This document shows, one piece after another, positions 11,027-19,953 of a stretch of DNA of 64,000 bases (positions within the stretch are counted from its first letter, which is position 1; each line of letters opens with the position of its first letter). The stretch covers positions 62,001 through 126,000 of the forward strand of contig NZ_MDDR01000003.1 in the NCBI RefSeq assembly GCF_001870435.1, in the 5' to 3' direction. Origin of the DNA: Pseudomonas costantinii (GTDB lineage: Bacteria; Pseudomonadota; Gammaproteobacteria; Pseudomonadales; Pseudomonadaceae). The notes beneath the pieces are model-generated. The model saw nothing but the letters and a program-made list of their open reading frames with translations, had not been told where the DNA came from and made no database searches. The translations under genes and the position numbers were made by a program.

Positions 11027-11932
11027 TTATCCCTTGCCCTTCGTCCGCGTCATATTCGGCCCGCCATTCTTCTCCAGATGCTGAATGATGATCCCCGCGA
11101 CATCCTTACCTGTAGTGGTCTCAATCCCCTCCAGACCCGGCGATGAATTCACCTCCATCACCAGGGGGCCATGGTTGGATCGCAAGATATCCACACCCGC
11201 TACGCTCAATCCCATCACTTTGGCCGCCCGCAGCGCGGTCATGCGTTCTTCCGGGGTGATCTTGATAAGGCTGGCGCTGCCGCCACGGTGCAGGTTGGAG
11301 CGGAACTCGCCTGGCTTGGCCTGGCGTTTCATCGCTGCGATGACCTTGTCGCCCACCACGAAGCAGCGGATATCCGCACCACCAGCTTCCTTGATGTATT
11401 CCTGCACCATGATGTTCTGCTTGAGGCCCATAAAGGCCTCGATCACCGACTCAGCTGCTGTTGCCGTCTCGCACAGCACCACACCGATGCCCTGGGTACC
11501 TTCCAGTACCTTGATCACCAACGGCGCGCCGTTGACCATTTCGATCAGGTCGGGGATGTCATCCGGGGAGTGGGCGAAACCGGTGACCGGCAGGCCGATG
11601 CCCCGGCGCGACAGCAACTGCAGCGAGCGCAGCTTGTCCCGCGAGCGCGCGATGGCCACGGACTCATTCAGGGGGAACACCCCCATCATTTCAAACTGGC
11701 GCAGCACAGCGCAGCCGTAAAACGTCACCGAAGCGCCGATACGCGGGATTACTGCATCAAACCCCTCCAGCGGTTTGCCCCGGTAGTGGATCTGCGGCTT
11801 GTGGCTGGCAATGTTCATGTAGGCACGCAACGTGTCGATCACCACCATTTCATGGCCACGTTCGGTGCCGGCCTCGACCAGGCGGCGGGTGGAATACAGA
11901 CGCGGGTTTCGCGACAGCACAGCAATCTTCAT
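11027..11932 (-). CDS. rimK: Ribosomal protein S6 glutamate ligase RimK
   Basis: ATP-grasp enzyme of 301 residues that adds glutamates to the C-terminus of ribosomal protein S6 (RpsF). An N-terminal pre-ATP-grasp domain ([18 protein letters not shown]) is followed by ATP-grasp motifs: [19 protein letters not shown] (about 154-172), [20 protein letters not shown], and the Mg-binding [15 protein letters not shown] near 260-274. The start overlaps rimB by 4 nt (ATGA), so the protease and ligase are coupled. In P. fluorescens RimK tunes the proteome for rhizosphere colonisation. The C-terminus ends in a basic tail (TRTKGKG). Confidence 0.94.
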   Translation of the reverse strand: MKIAVLSRNPRLYSTRRLVEAGTERGHEMVVIDTLRAYMNIASHKPQIHYRGKPLEGFDAVIPRIGASVTFYGCAVLRQFEMMGVFPLNESVAIARSRDKLRSLQLLSRRGIGLPVTGFAHSPDDIPDLIEMVNGAPLVIKVLEGTQGIGVVLCETATAAESVIEAFMGLKQNIMVQEYIKEAGGADIRCFVVGDKVIAAMKRQAKPGEFRSNLHRGGSASLIKITPEERMTALRAAKVMGLSVAGVDILRSNHGPLVMEVNSSPGLEGIETTTGKDVAGIIIQHLEKNGGPNMTRTKGKG

Positions 11933-12411
11933 GCAGCACCTGGGGCAGAAATAGTAGAGACCGGGAACACCGGCTTGTCTTGAACGTACTTGATACCGGG
12001 ATTGACCACCAACTGGCCGTCAATCAACGCTTTGGAGCCGAGCAGCAGGCGGTAACGCATGGCTTTGCGGCAGGCTAGGGTGAATTCCACCCGCCATACC
12101 CGATCACCCAGTGCCAGGGTGGTGCTGATCACGTAGCGCACCTGCGCATGGCCGTTGGAGCTCTTGATGGTTTTCATCGTCACCAGGGGCGCTTCGCAGC
12201 GGCGGTGACGCAGTTGCACCACGCTGCCCAGGTGCGCGGTAAAGCGCACCCACTTCTCACCGTCGCGCTCAAAGGGCTCGATATCGGTGGCATGCAGGCT
12301 CGAGGTGCTGGCACCGGTGTCGATCTTCGCGCGCAGGCCAGCCACTCCCAGGTCGGGAAGTGCCACCCACTCACGCAGACCGACAACGGTCAAATGGTCA
12401 AATGTCTTCAA
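11929..12411 (-). CDS. rimB: RimB, retropepsin-like protease paired with RimK
   Basis: Aspartic-protease fold protein of 160 residues (pfam name: putative ATP-dependent zinc protease). The retropepsin motif [14 protein letters not shown] supplies the catalytic aspartate, and [17 protein letters not shown] is the C-terminal part of the fold. RimB is described in P. fluorescens as a polyglutamate-specific protease that works with RimK on S6. The start is read as TTG at 12411 ([16 protein letters not shown]), where homology-like sequence begins. An ATG at 12495 would add 28 residues of unlikely sequence. The ribosome site is weak. Confidence 0.85.
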   Translation of the reverse strand: MKTFDHLTVVGLREWVALPDLGVAGLRAKIDTGASTSSLHATDIEPFERDGEKWVRFTAHLGSVVQLRHRRCEAPLVTMKTIKSSNGHAQVRYVISTTLALGDRVWRVEFTLACRKAMRYRLLLGSKALIDGQLVVNPGIKYVQDKPVFPVSTISAPGAA

Positions 12412-12710
12412 TATGGGTAACCGGTCATTCAGAAATGTTTCGTAGTCGTCGAGGACAGTAACGCCCAACTGCGCATGGATTGTGACAATCCCCAAACCTT
12501 TATCGAGGGTTCGGCGCCGATTTCGCGGTATTCACGCAGAATATTCCGGAAATGGCGACAGATATCTCTCAGGCCTCTGAAATCAATCGGGGGTAAGGGA
12601 AAGTCACGCAAATCCCGTGGTGCTTGGCGTATCTTAGGTGAGCCTTGGGGTTTATGCGTCGAAGGGTTTCAACGGTAAAGTTGCGACATTTTTCAAAGCG
12701 AGGAATTCAA
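12412..12710. other. Divergent gap between rimB and hslR (about 300 bp), no recognised gene
   Basis: This gap holds the start signals of the rimB-rimK operon (minus) and hslR (plus; GCGAGGAATT before the GTG at 12711). A minus-strand frame of 60 codons (12429-12611) has no ribosome site and no recognisable content. No phosphodiesterase-like gene (the rimA described next to rimB in another P. fluorescens) is present. I see no clear sigma-32 promoter for hslR. Confidence 0.4.
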
Positions 12711-13118
12711 GTGGCTCAAAAGCAGGAAGAGGAAGAAAAGGTCCGTTTGGACAAGTGGCTATGGGCTGCGCGCTTCTATAAAACCCGTGCCCTGGCCAAG
12801 GCCGCCATCGAGAGTGGCAAGGTGCACCATCGCGGTGAACGCTGCAAGCCGGGCAAGGAACCGCGCGTCGGTGATGAGTTTCAGATTCGTACCGGGTTTG
12901 ATGAAAAGACCGTTGTGGTCCAGGCACTTTCCATCGTGCGCCGTGGCGCGCCCGAGGCGCAGGCGCTGTACACCGAAACAGAAGCCAGTATCGCCAAACG
13001 CGAAAATGCTGCGGCGATGCGCAAAGCAGGCGCTGTGGGCATGACGACTGATGGCAAACCCAGCAAAAAACAGCGCCGCGACCTGTTCAAGTTTCGCGGC
13101 AGCGGCAACGACGATTGA
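12711..13118 (+). CDS. hslR: Heat shock protein 15 (Hsp15), ribosome-associated
   Basis: S4-domain protein of 135 residues. The S4 RNA-binding fold is at about 10-70 (VRLDKWLWAARFYKTRALAKAAIESGKVHHRGERCKPGKEPRVGD). A lysine-rich C-terminus follows (KPSKKQRRDLFKFRG). Hsp15 binds stalled 50S subunits carrying nascent chains and helps recycle them. The GTG start is favoured because GAGGAATT lies just ahead and the protein then begins directly before the S4 fold. The redox chaperone gene hslO is 107 nt downstream, the usual hslR-hslO pair. Confidence 0.93.
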   Translation: MAQKQEEEEKVRLDKWLWAARFYKTRALAKAAIESGKVHHRGERCKPGKEPRVGDEFQIRTGFDEKTVVVQALSIVRRGAPEAQALYTETEASIAKRENAAAMRKAGAVGMTTDGKPSKKQRRDLFKFRGSGNDD

Positions 13119-13225
13119 GGCCACCGGTAATCGCCCGAGCCGTCGCTTGGCTTGGAAGAAACCCGGATTGTTCATAAACTGCACCATCTTTGCGTCAACA
13201 CTCTTCAATTCAGATACCCAGACCT

Positions 13226-14128
13226 ATGACTGATCTACCGGATACCGACTTCACCCAACGCTTCATCTTCGACGACAGCGACGCCCGCGGCGAACTGGTC
13301 TCGCTGGAGCGCAGCTATGCCGAAGTCCTTGCCAAGCACCCCTATCCGGAGCCGGTCGCGCAACTGCTCGGTGAGCTGATGGCGGCGGCGGCGCTGCTGG
13401 TAGGCACCATGAAGTTCGACGGTTTGCTGATCCTGCAGGCCCGTTCCGAAGGCCCGGTCCCGATGCTGATGATCGAATGCTCCAGCGAGCGTGAAATCCG
13501 TGGCTTGGCCCGTTACGACGCCGATCGGATCGCCCCGGACGCGACCCTGAGCGACCTGATGGCCAACGGCGTGCTGGCGATCACCGTCGATCCGACGGAA
13601 GGCCAGCGCTACCAGGGCATCGTCGACCTCGACGGTGAAACCCTGTCGGACTGCTTCACCAACTATTTCGTGATGTCCCAGCAAGTCGGCACCAAGTTCT
13701 GGCTCAACGCCGATGGCAAGCGCGCCCGTGGCCTGCTGTTGCAGCAATTGCCGGCTGACCGCATCAAGGACGACGATGAGCGCACCGATAGCTGGCGCAA
13801 GCTGACCGCCCTGGCCGGTACCCTGACCGCTGAAGAACTGCTGGGTCTGGACAACGAAACCATCCTGCACCGCCTCTACCATGAGGAGGCCGTGCGTCTA
13901 TTTGACGCACAGGGTCTGCGCTTTCGCTGCAGTTGCTCGCGTGAGCGCTCGGCCAATGCCTTGGTCAGCCTGGGCCTGGAAGATGCGCAGAATCTGGTGG
14001 TGGAACACGGTGGCAATATCGAGATCGACTGCCAGTTCTGTAACCAGCGCTACCTGTTCGATGCGGCTGATGTAGCCCAATTGTTCGCCGGAGCAGGCAT
14101 CGACACCCCTTCCGATACCCGCCACTAA
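13226..14128 (+). CDS. hslO: Hsp33 redox-regulated chaperone HslO
   Basis: Cytoplasmic holdase of 300 residues, switched on by oxidation. The zinc-binding switch is complete: C235 and C237 (FRCSCSRER) and C269 and C272 (DCQFC). It keeps the zinc when reduced and forms disulfides under oxidative heat stress. The N-terminal domain is standard ([50 protein letters not shown]). The ATG at 13226 is used because the longer frame adds no conserved sequence. It lies downstream of hslR. Confidence 0.95.
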   Translation: MTDLPDTDFTQRFIFDDSDARGELVSLERSYAEVLAKHPYPEPVAQLLGELMAAAALLVGTMKFDGLLILQARSEGPVPMLMIECSSEREIRGLARYDADRIAPDATLSDLMANGVLAITVDPTEGQRYQGIVDLDGETLSDCFTNYFVMSQQVGTKFWLNADGKRARGLLLQQLPADRIKDDDERTDSWRKLTALAGTLTAEELLGLDNETILHRLYHEEAVRLFDAQGLRFRCSCSRERSANALVSLGLEDAQNLVVEHGGNIEIDCQFCNQRYLFDAADVAQLFAGAGIDTPSDTRH

Positions 14129-14307
14129 AACGTTTAAGCACAGGTAAATCACCTGACAAACGCCGGATTAGCGCAGTTCTGACGGGAGGGCCCTACTCTT
14201 TTTGGGCTTTTCTGGCATAATCCGGCCCACTTTTTTCGCGGTAGTAGTGCGCAACTTTCTACTACAAAACGTTCGGAGCACTCGGCCTTAGGCCGACGGG
14301 GAACCTC

Positions 14308-15849
14308 ATGACGCAAGCCAATAACGCCGTATACACCGATCTGAGTGTTGACGATCTGGTTAAAGAAGCCCTGAGCCGTGGTGAGGGCGAGCTTGCCGAT
14401 ACCGGCGCGCTGGTCGTACGTACCGGTCACCGTACCGGCCGTTCGCCGGTCGACCGTTTCATCGTTGAAGAGCCGTCCACCCAGGCTTCCATTGCCTGGG
14501 GCCCGATCAACCGCAAGTTCCCGGCCGACAAGTTCGATGCCCTGTGGGCTCGCGTCGAGGCATTCAACAACGCGCAAGAGCATTTCGTTTCCCACGTTCA
14601 TGTAGGTGCTGCGCAAGACCACTACCTGGCCGTGAAGATGACCACCCAGACTGCCTGGCAGAACCTGTTCGGTCGTTGCCTGTTCATCAACCCGGCCCAG
14701 TACAACCCGGCCGGCCGTGAAGAGTGGCAAGTACTCAACGTGGCCAACTTCGAATGCGTGCCAGAGCGTGACGGCACCAACTCCGACGGTTGCGTGATCC
14801 TCAACTTCGCCCAGAAAAAAGTGCTGATCGCCGGCATGCGTTACGCCGGTGAAATGAAGAAAGCCATGTTCTCGGTGCAGAACTTCCTGCTGCCGGCCGC
14901 CGACGTACTGCCGATGCACTGCGCCGCCAACATCGGCGAAGCAGGCGACGTGACCCTGTTCTTTGGTCTGTCCGGCACTGGCAAGACCACCCTGTCCGCC
15001 GACGAAAGCCGTTACCTGATCGGTGACGACGAACACGGTTGGGGCGAGGGCGTAGTGTTCAACATCGAAGGTGGTTGCTATGCCAAGTGCATCGACCTGT
15101 CCGAGAAGAACGAGCCGGTTATCTGGAAAGCCATCAAGCACGGTGCCGTGCTGGAAAACGTTGTAATCGACGATGCCAAGCACGCCGACTACGCCGACGT
15201 CAGCCTTACCCAGAACAGCCGCGCCGCCTACCCGCTGGAACACGTTGCCAAGCGCTCCGAGAAAAACCTCGGTGGTGAGCCAAACGCGGTGATCTTCCTG
15301 ACCTGTGACCTGACCGGCGTACTGCCGCCAGTGTCGATCCTCAGCGAAGAACAAGCGGCCTATCACTTCCTGTCCGGCTACACTGCTCTGGTGGGCTCGA
15401 CCGAAATGGGTTCCGGCACCGGCATCAAGTCGACCTTCTCCACCTGCTTCGGCGCACCGTTCTTCCCGCGCCCGGCCGGCGAATACGCAGAGCTGCTGAT
15501 CAAGCGCATCCGCGGCTTCGGCTCCAAGGTCTACCTAGTCAACACCGGCTGGACCGGCGGCGGCTACGGCGTCGGCAAACGCTTCAACATCCCGACCACT
15601 CGCGGCGTAATCGCAGCGATCCAGAGCGGTGCGTTGATCGGTGCTGAAACCGAACACCTCGACACCGTTAACCTGGACGTGCCATTGGCCGTACCGGGTG
15701 TTGATACAGGCCTGTTGAACCCACGTAACACCTGGGCTGACAAAGCTGCGTACGACGAAGCGGCGAAGGCGCTGGCGGGTCTGTTCGTTGAGAACTTCAA
15801 GAAGTTTGAAGTGAGCGATGCGATCAAGGCTGCGGGTCCTAAGTTGTAA
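14308..15849 (+). CDS. pckA: Phosphoenolpyruvate carboxykinase (ATP)
   Basis: Converts oxaloacetate to phosphoenolpyruvate with ATP, the entry step of gluconeogenesis when growing on organic acids. It has 513 residues. Key parts are the substrate loop [15 protein letters not shown], the kinase P-loop GLSGTGKTT (220-228, K226), the metal-binding DDEHGW segment, and [17 protein letters not shown] followed by [18 protein letters not shown] 180-nt leader separates it from hslO, so it is probably transcribed on its own, and a strong terminator follows. Confidence 0.96.
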   Translation: MTQANNAVYTDLSVDDLVKEALSRGEGELADTGALVVRTGHRTGRSPVDRFIVEEPSTQASIAWGPINRKFPADKFDALWARVEAFNNAQEHFVSHVHVGAAQDHYLAVKMTTQTAWQNLFGRCLFINPAQYNPAGREEWQVLNVANFECVPERDGTNSDGCVILNFAQKKVLIAGMRYAGEMKKAMFSVQNFLLPAADVLPMHCAANIGEAGDVTLFFGLSGTGKTTLSADESRYLIGDDEHGWGEGVVFNIEGGCYAKCIDLSEKNEPVIWKAIKHGAVLENVVIDDAKHADYADVSLTQNSRAAYPLEHVAKRSEKNLGGEPNAVIFLTCDLTGVLPPVSILSEEQAAYHFLSGYTALVGSTEMGSGTGIKSTFSTCFGAPFFPRPAGEYAELLIKRIRGFGSKVYLVNTGWTGGGYGVGKRFNIPTTRGVIAAIQSGALIGAETEHLDTVNLDVPLAVPGVDTGLLNPRNTWADKAAYDEAAKALAGLFVENFKKFEVSDAIKAAGPKL

Positions 15850-15863
15850 GACTTAGCCGTTGT

Positions 15864-15893
15864 GAAAAAGCCGCCTCTAGAGGCGGCTTTTTT
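15864..15893. terminator. Bidirectional Rho-independent terminator
   Basis: AAAGCCGCCTC and GAGGCGGCTTT form a near-perfect 11-bp stem around a 2-nt turn, with T-runs on both strands. It serves pckA (plus) and the convergent DMT permease gene (minus). Confidence 0.93.
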
Positions 15894-15906
15894 GTGCGCG
15901 CAGGGT

Positions 15907-16770
15907 TTAGTCGGCGATGTGCAACACCACCGCGCCGACCAGCACCAACACCACACCCAGCACTTGCACGGCCGACAGCCGCTCCTTGAAAAATACAAAC
16001 CCCAAAATCGCCGCAATCCCACCCGATAACGTACTGATCACCGTCACCACCGAAACCGACCCGGCCATTGCCCCCCACGAAAACGCCGAGAATCCACCCA
16101 GGTTCATCAGGCTTGCCCCGGTCAACGTCGCGCAGTTTTTCAGCGGCGGGATCTTCAGGCCGTCTTTGATCTTAAGCACCATCATCACCAGCACGCAGAG
16201 GCCCACCAGGTAACCCAACCACAGCATGGTGATCGGCCCCAGCGCCGGCAATGTATAGCGGCCTTGGAGCCAGAAGCTGGTGCCATACAGCAAAGCAGCG
16301 AGCATGGCGTAGGCGATGGACAGGCGTGGGTTGTTGTGGGGGACGCCGTTGTCCTTGTGGATACTGGAGAGGATCACGCCGATCACGCACACGGCGATGC
16401 AGCCCAGTTGTGTCAGGCTGATGTGCTCACCGCTGGCCCAGGACAGCAAGGTGGTCACCACGCCGTAGGACGTCACCAGCGGCGCGACAATGGCGGCTTT
16501 GCCAAGGGCGAAGGCCTTGGACAGCGCCAGGGCGCCGGAGACGGTGAGCAGGGCGGCGGCGATGCCGAGGAGCCAGATGCTCAGTGGAGCTTCCAGGGAT
16601 TTGAACAGCAAGCTTGGGAGAATGACCAGCAGCAGGGTCATGATCAGGAAGCCCAGGGCTTGGCCGAAATACACCGCGCGTTTAACGCCTACGGCTCGGG
16701 CGTTGAGGCCCACGAGAAAATCCGTGCCGCCCCAGAGCAGGGCGGCCAGCAGGCCCATCATTACGTCCAT
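15907..16770 (-). CDS. EamA/DMT superfamily permease
   Basis: Ten-helix inner-membrane protein of 287 residues made of two EamA-type repeats. The first begins MMGLLAALLWGGTDFLVGLNARAVG. The second starts near residue 150 (SIAYAMLAALLYGTSFWLQGRYTLPAL) and ends with KERLSAVQVLGVVLVLVGAVVLH, the usual C-terminus of drug/metabolite exporters. Members export amino acids, nucleosides or drugs, but the substrate cannot be predicted here. It is convergent with pckA and 17 nt from the next minus-strand gene, so it may be co-transcribed with the DUF1493 genes upstream. Confidence 0.85.
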   Translation of the reverse strand: MDVMMGLLAALLWGGTDFLVGLNARAVGVKRAVYFGQALGFLIMTLLLVILPSLLFKSLEAPLSIWLLGIAAALLTVSGALALSKAFALGKAAIVAPLVTSYGVVTTLLSWASGEHISLTQLGCIAVCVIGVILSSIHKDNGVPHNNPRLSIAYAMLAALLYGTSFWLQGRYTLPALGPITMLWLGYLVGLCVLVMMVLKIKDGLKIPPLKNCATLTGASLMNLGGFSAFSWGAMAGSVSVVTVISTLSGGIAAILGFVFFKERLSAVQVLGVVLVLVGAVVLHIAD

Positions 16771-16787
16771 GTAAGGTCCTTAGTGTT

Positions 16788-17333
16788 TTAGCTCAGGTTT
16801 TCCAGCGTCTGCGTATCCCAGCTGTGGGTCTTGATGGCCAGGTAGAGCATGCTGAGGGTCAGCGGCACTTTTTCGCCGCGCCCCTTGGCCCGACGCTTGA
16901 GAAACACATCAAACCCCGGCGGGTTGAAGTAACGATAAGTGTCGAAGTCGCCCAGGTCGAGCGCAAATTCCTGCTCCAGTGCTTCCATCAGTTGCTTGGC
17001 CTCACTGCCGTCGCAGTCGAGGTCGAAATTGATTGAGGTTTGCAGGCGGAGGGTCTTGTGTTTCGGTAGGCCGATTTCTTCGTGCAGCAGTTGCAGGAGT
17101 TGCTGCATGACAGGGTCTTCGGGGAAGTTGGGGGCGAGATTCATGGTGGGGCACGCAGGAATGGGTGAGGGGGGCGTTGGTGGCGGTATTTGTTTCGGGT
17201 GATGAAGAGTGCCAAACCTATCAAGAATACGAAGGACAGGGAGGAAGGGCATTCTGAGGGGGCAGTCAGTAATTTGATAATGAAGTAACAGGTAGAACCC
17301 GAGAAAACATACTAATTGCAGGCAGAAATTCAT
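16788..17333 (-). CDS. DUF1493 family protein with N-terminal hydrophobic segment
   Basis: Unknown function, 181 residues. The C-terminal part (about 64-181) is a DUF1493 domain, a family related in fold to acyl carrier proteins. It is recognisable by LLHEEIGLPKHKTLRLQTSINFDLDCDGSEAKQLMEALEQEF and FNPPGFDVFLKRR. The N-terminus has a membrane-type helix (LQLVCFLGFYLLLHYQ) and a proline-rich linker (PPPTPPSPIPACP). The ATG at 17333 overlaps the stop of the upstream paralogue by 4 nt (ATGA), which favours this long start over an internal ATG at 17144 that would give the DUF1493 domain alone. It is a tandem paralogue of the next gene upstream. Confidence 0.7.
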   Translation of the reverse strand: MNFCLQLVCFLGFYLLLHYQITDCPLRMPFLPVLRILDRFGTLHHPKQIPPPTPPSPIPACPTMNLAPNFPEDPVMQQLLQLLHEEIGLPKHKTLRLQTSINFDLDCDGSEAKQLMEALEQEFALDLGDFDTYRYFNPPGFDVFLKRRAKGRGEKVPLTLSMLYLAIKTHSWDTQTLENLS

Positions 17334-17974
17334 GGTTCCTGGTACGCCTTCGCTTCGAGTTTCCGGGTGTCCCAGTACTTGGCTTTGACGGCTTGGTAGA
17401 GCATTTCGATGGTTAGAGGGCGCTTTCTCGCGCTGCCTTTTTCCACATATCGCAAATATGCATCAAAGCCGCGACGCTTGAAGTAGCGGTTGCTGTTGTA
17501 GTCACCTAGTCTCATACCGAAATCCAGCTTCAGTAATGCCATCAATTGCTTGGCTTCGACACGATTACACCCGAGATCGTGATTGACTGACGTGTCGAGG
17601 GAGATGGTTTTGTGTTTGGGCAGACCGATACCCTCATGCAAAATTTGCAAGAGATGGAGCATGAGCGGGTCATCAGGAAAACCCGGCGCAAGGTTCAAGG
17701 TTGGGGCGATGAATAAAGGGTGAGTGGTTTTAGCCCTGCAATAGATATTTTGGGTGCTCAATAACCCGATGCCTGTCACGAAGGCGACTATCGGCAGGCT
17801 TTCAAGCTGTGCCTCTCTGATCCAGGAGGTGGCATATAACAGAAGCGTTGGGCCCGCTACCAATAGGCAGAGTCCAAGCCATCTTCTGAGTAAGGGCCTC
17901 TTTATTGTTCTGTCGACTATGACGGCCAGTGCGAGAAGAGGCAGCAGGTTGATCCATTGAAGGTATTCATTCAT
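17330..17974 (-). CDS. DUF1493 family protein with two predicted membrane helices
   Basis: Unknown function, 214 residues. Three hydrophobic stretches lie in the first 80 residues (INLLPLLALAVIVD, LGLCLLVAGPTLLLYATSW, LPIVAFVTGIGLLS). A DUF1493 domain (about 95-214) follows, about half identical by eye to its downstream neighbour (HEGIGLPKHKTISLDTSVNHDLGCNRVEAKQLMALLKLDFG). The ATG at 17974 is used. It lies 4 nt before the stop of the upstream gene, whereas a start 57 nt further up would overlap that gene. GC content looks lower than in the neighbouring core genes. The arrangement suggests a membrane-tethered carrier-like domain, which is inference. Confidence 0.7.
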   Translation of the reverse strand: MNEYLQWINLLPLLALAVIVDRTIKRPLLRRWLGLCLLVAGPTLLLYATSWIREAQLESLPIVAFVTGIGLLSTQNIYCRAKTTHPLFIAPTLNLAPGFPDDPLMLHLLQILHEGIGLPKHKTISLDTSVNHDLGCNRVEAKQLMALLKLDFGMRLGDYNSNRYFKRRGFDAYLRYVEKGSARKRPLTIEMLYQAVKAKYWDTRKLEAKAYQEP

Positions 17975-17978
17975 TGCA

Positions 17979-18461
17979 TTAGCCACCCTGGAACTGCCGG
18001 ACCATGGCCGACAGTGATCGCTGGGGACCAATTCCGCCGTTGACCTGTGCGTCGAGGCCGATTACCACATCACCGGCGTGATAGCTGCGAATGACCCCTT
18101 TAATAATTAGGCCGGCAGCTGCACCAGAGGCGAACCCAGCGGCAGGAGATGCAAGGCTCATTGGTGCTGACACGGCGCCGCTGATTAATCCTGCAACGAT
18201 CTCCCCACGAATGTTGAGTAAGTCAGCTTGTTGCCGGGTCAGCGGTTTGGAGATAGCAACAGTCATTTTGCAAGGTAAATCTCGAGCAAGCATTTTTCTG
18301 TAGAGATCTACGAGTCTTTGGCGCACCTCATTTGCAGGCGCACCTGCTTCCAACAGGCAGAGGTTTGTCAGTGCAGAGTGATTGGCAGGCGAGACGACAA
18401 AACGTAGCACCGTGAAGGTGACCCCGTAATGGCCGATATGTTGAGTCCTTTCGATGTTCAC
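17979..18461 (-). CDS. Unknown protein with glycine/alanine-rich hydrophobic segment, first gene of DUF1493 operon
   Basis: I do not recognise this 160-residue protein. The first half is polar (NIERTQHIGHYGVTFTVLRF.., LVDLYRKMLARDLPCKM). Residues about 85-125 form a long small-residue hydrophobic stretch (EIVAGLISGAVSAPMSLASPAAGFASGAAAGLIIKG) like glycine-zipper or pore-type helices. A polar tail with DVVIGLDAQVNGGIGPQRS follows. It is packed with the two DUF1493 genes (gaps of 4 nt and an overlap of 4 nt), so it works with them. There is no signal peptide. A small membrane-active or channel-like protein is one reading, not shown. Confidence 0.65.
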   Translation of the reverse strand: MNIERTQHIGHYGVTFTVLRFVVSPANHSALTNLCLLEAGAPANEVRQRLVDLYRKMLARDLPCKMTVAISKPLTRQQADLLNIRGEIVAGLISGAVSAPMSLASPAAGFASGAAAGLIIKGVIRSYHAGDVVIGLDAQVNGGIGPQRSLSAMVRQFQGG

Positions 18462-18643
18462 GGGTATTTTCTGGGGGCTGTTGAAAGGGCGCTAGTTTCA
18501 GTCAGAGAAAGGTGAGTTTTGTAGAGGGGCGGGCAGGAGTTTTAAGCAGTTTCGGAAGGGGATGTCTCGGCTTTTGGAGGTTTCTTACAGGGTTTTCCGG
18601 GATTTTTGGCTTGGCAGTGATTTTTGGTTGTTAACGCGTTCAG

Positions 18644-18745
18644 TTGTAGGAGCGAGCTTGCTCACGAAGAGCTCAAGTACGCCACGGTTATACAGAGTTA
18701 CCGCGTCATCGTTGACGATCTTCGCGGGTAAGCTCGCTCCTACAA
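18644..18745. repeat. REPIN: two inverted REP palindromes about 100 bp end to end
   Basis: The left arm TTGTAGGAGCGAGCTTGCTCACGAA and the right arm TTCGCGGGTAAGCTCGCTCCTACAA are near complements framing about 50 bp of loop sequence. It is the same GAGCGAGCTTGCTC family as 29667-29760. It lies between the DUF1493 operon and the small gene at 18757. No gene is seen in the rest of the 18462-18756 gap. Confidence 0.85.
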
Positions 18746-18756
18746 AAGGTTACAGC

Positions 18757-19053
18757 TTAGGTGTATGGCTGTTGAGGTTGTAGCTGAGCATGCTGTGCCG
18801 CCTCCAGTAAATCACAGCCATCCTGGACGAGCAGGTACAGGGCATTGGTGATGTGGGAAATGTCTTTGAGGTCGGCGTGTTCGAAGGTCAGGCAGGAGAA
18901 GGTTTCCAGTAAGTCGGTGGCAGCACGGATGCGCTGATGTGCGGCGGACTGGATGTCTTCGGCTTTGGCTTCGGTGTCTATGACGAGAGGGTGGGTGTCG
19001 GTGAAGTTGGTGCGTAGGTGACGATAGCGATCCATCGTTTCAGGTATTTGCAT
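18757..19053 (-). CDS. Small hypothetical protein, helical, Pseudomonas type
   Basis: 98 residues, acidic and helix-rich, with no signal peptide or membrane helix. The C-terminal part (HITNALYLLVQDGCDLLEAAQHAQ) recalls the ends of the short DUF3077/DUF6124-type proteins common as multiple copies in fluorescent pseudomonads, but I cannot assign a family. The upstream 300-bp gap contains hairpins and a 48-codon frame that overlaps this start by 14 nt, suggesting translational control. Its own ribosome site is weak. A second ATG seven codons in is an alternative start. Confidence 0.6.
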   Translation of the reverse strand: MQIPETMDRYRHLRTNFTDTHPLVIDTEAKAEDIQSAAHQRIRAATDLLETFSCLTFEHADLKDISHITNALYLLVQDGCDLLEAAQHAQLQPQQPYT

Positions 19054-19353
19054 TTGAAGGTACTCGGTTTGCTGTTAGGTAACCGACATCACCGTGGCCA
19101 AACGATGGGTGGCGGACTGTGCGCGGGTTGGCCAGCCGGAAACAGCACTCCGACACGTCCGAAGACGTCCCACACACAGCCGCCATGGCAGCGTGTTACG
19201 AGACGATAGACGTTCGTAGAGCAAGTAATGGCACTTATGTGTGCTGTTTTCGGGTGACCAAGCCCGGTCGCTGAGTTGGCAGCGACGGAGCGAACCTTAA
19301 AAGCGAGCGTTATTTGGAGCAATAAACAGATTGTTTATCCGTTTGCGGTTCTA
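19054..19353 (-). other. Long leader with hairpins and a possible 48-codon upstream frame
   Basis: Between fic (ends at 19354) and the small gene starting at 19053. It contains a 7-bp stem GTCGCTG/CAGCGAC around a 6-nt loop (19267-19286), an adjacent CGGG..CCCG pairing, and further short inverted repeats. On the minus strand an ATG at 19186 opens a 48-codon frame (MAAVCGTSSDVSECC..) ending at 19040, inside the next gene. Its ribosome site is poor. This could be a regulatory RNA leader, an overlapping leader peptide, or simply non-coding. Confidence 0.4.
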
Positions 19354-19953
19354 TCAAGCGCTGACAGGCCTACTGATACACCGCTCAAAAATCGCCTCCA
19401 ACCCCCGGTAATCACACGCCACTGCATCAATATTCGCCGGTATCCACGCTGCATCTTTCACCAACCACCAGTTCACCGAAAACCCCGCATTCACGATGAC
19501 TTGCTCAAACAAAATCCGCTGTGCGCGGCCGTTGCCTTCGCGGAAGGGGTGGATGACGTTGAGGTCGCCATAGGCTTCGGCAATTTGCACCACCAATTCA
19601 TCTTGGCTCACACCGACATACCAGTTGGCCTGCTCCATGTGGCGGATAATTTTCGCTGCTTCCGGTGGAATGCGCTCCGGGGTGCAGAATAGCGTGTCGC
19701 CTTTCTGGATGTTGACGCTGCGCAGCTCACCGGCCCAGTCGTAAATGTCTCCGAACAGGGTGCGGTGGATGTGTTGCAGGCGGCCGAGGTCGTAGGGCGG
19801 TGGGAAGAGGGGAAGGTTGCCTAAGGCGATTTCGGATAATTCTCGCTCGGCCTGGTGCAGGAGCGTTTCGTCGAGCAAGTCGAGGCGGTTGCGCAGGATG
19901 CTGCTACCGGGATAGCAGTAAGGATCCTGGCCCACCCCGTATTTGTCGAGCAT
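19354..19953 (-). CDS. fic: Fic domain protein, likely AMPylating toxin
   Basis: Fic/DOC protein of 199 residues with the full catalytic motif HPFREGNGR (H135-R143), needed to transfer AMP from ATP onto a target hydroxyl. The fold is typical: an N-terminal helix, the LQHIHRTLFGDIYDWAGELR block (about 59-78) and the flap near IQKGDTLFC. There is no inhibitory helix inside the protein. Instead a small antitoxin gene, yhfG, ends on its start codon (TGATG, one base shared). This is the class I arrangement, in which a separate antitoxin blocks ATP binding. The target in this organism is unknown. Confidence 0.9.
   Translation of the reverse strand: MLDKYGVGQDPYCYPGSSILRNRLDLLDETLLHQAERELSEIALGNLPLFPPPYDLGRLQHIHRTLFGDIYDWAGELRSVNIQKGDTLFCTPERIPPEAAKIIRHMEQANWYVGVSQDELVVQIAEAYGDLNVIHPFREGNGRAQRILFEQVIVNAGFSVNWWLVKDAAWIPANIDAVACDYRGLEAIFERCISRPVSA

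Noticed and set aside
12429..12611. 60-codon minus-strand frame MRDFPLPPIDFRG between rimB and hslR
   Set aside because: No ribosome site, no recognisable domain, and far too short for the phosphodiesterase RimA.
14149..15366. 405-codon open frame on the minus strand
   Set aside because: It is antisense to pckA with an unlikely composition. Explained by codon bias of the real gene.
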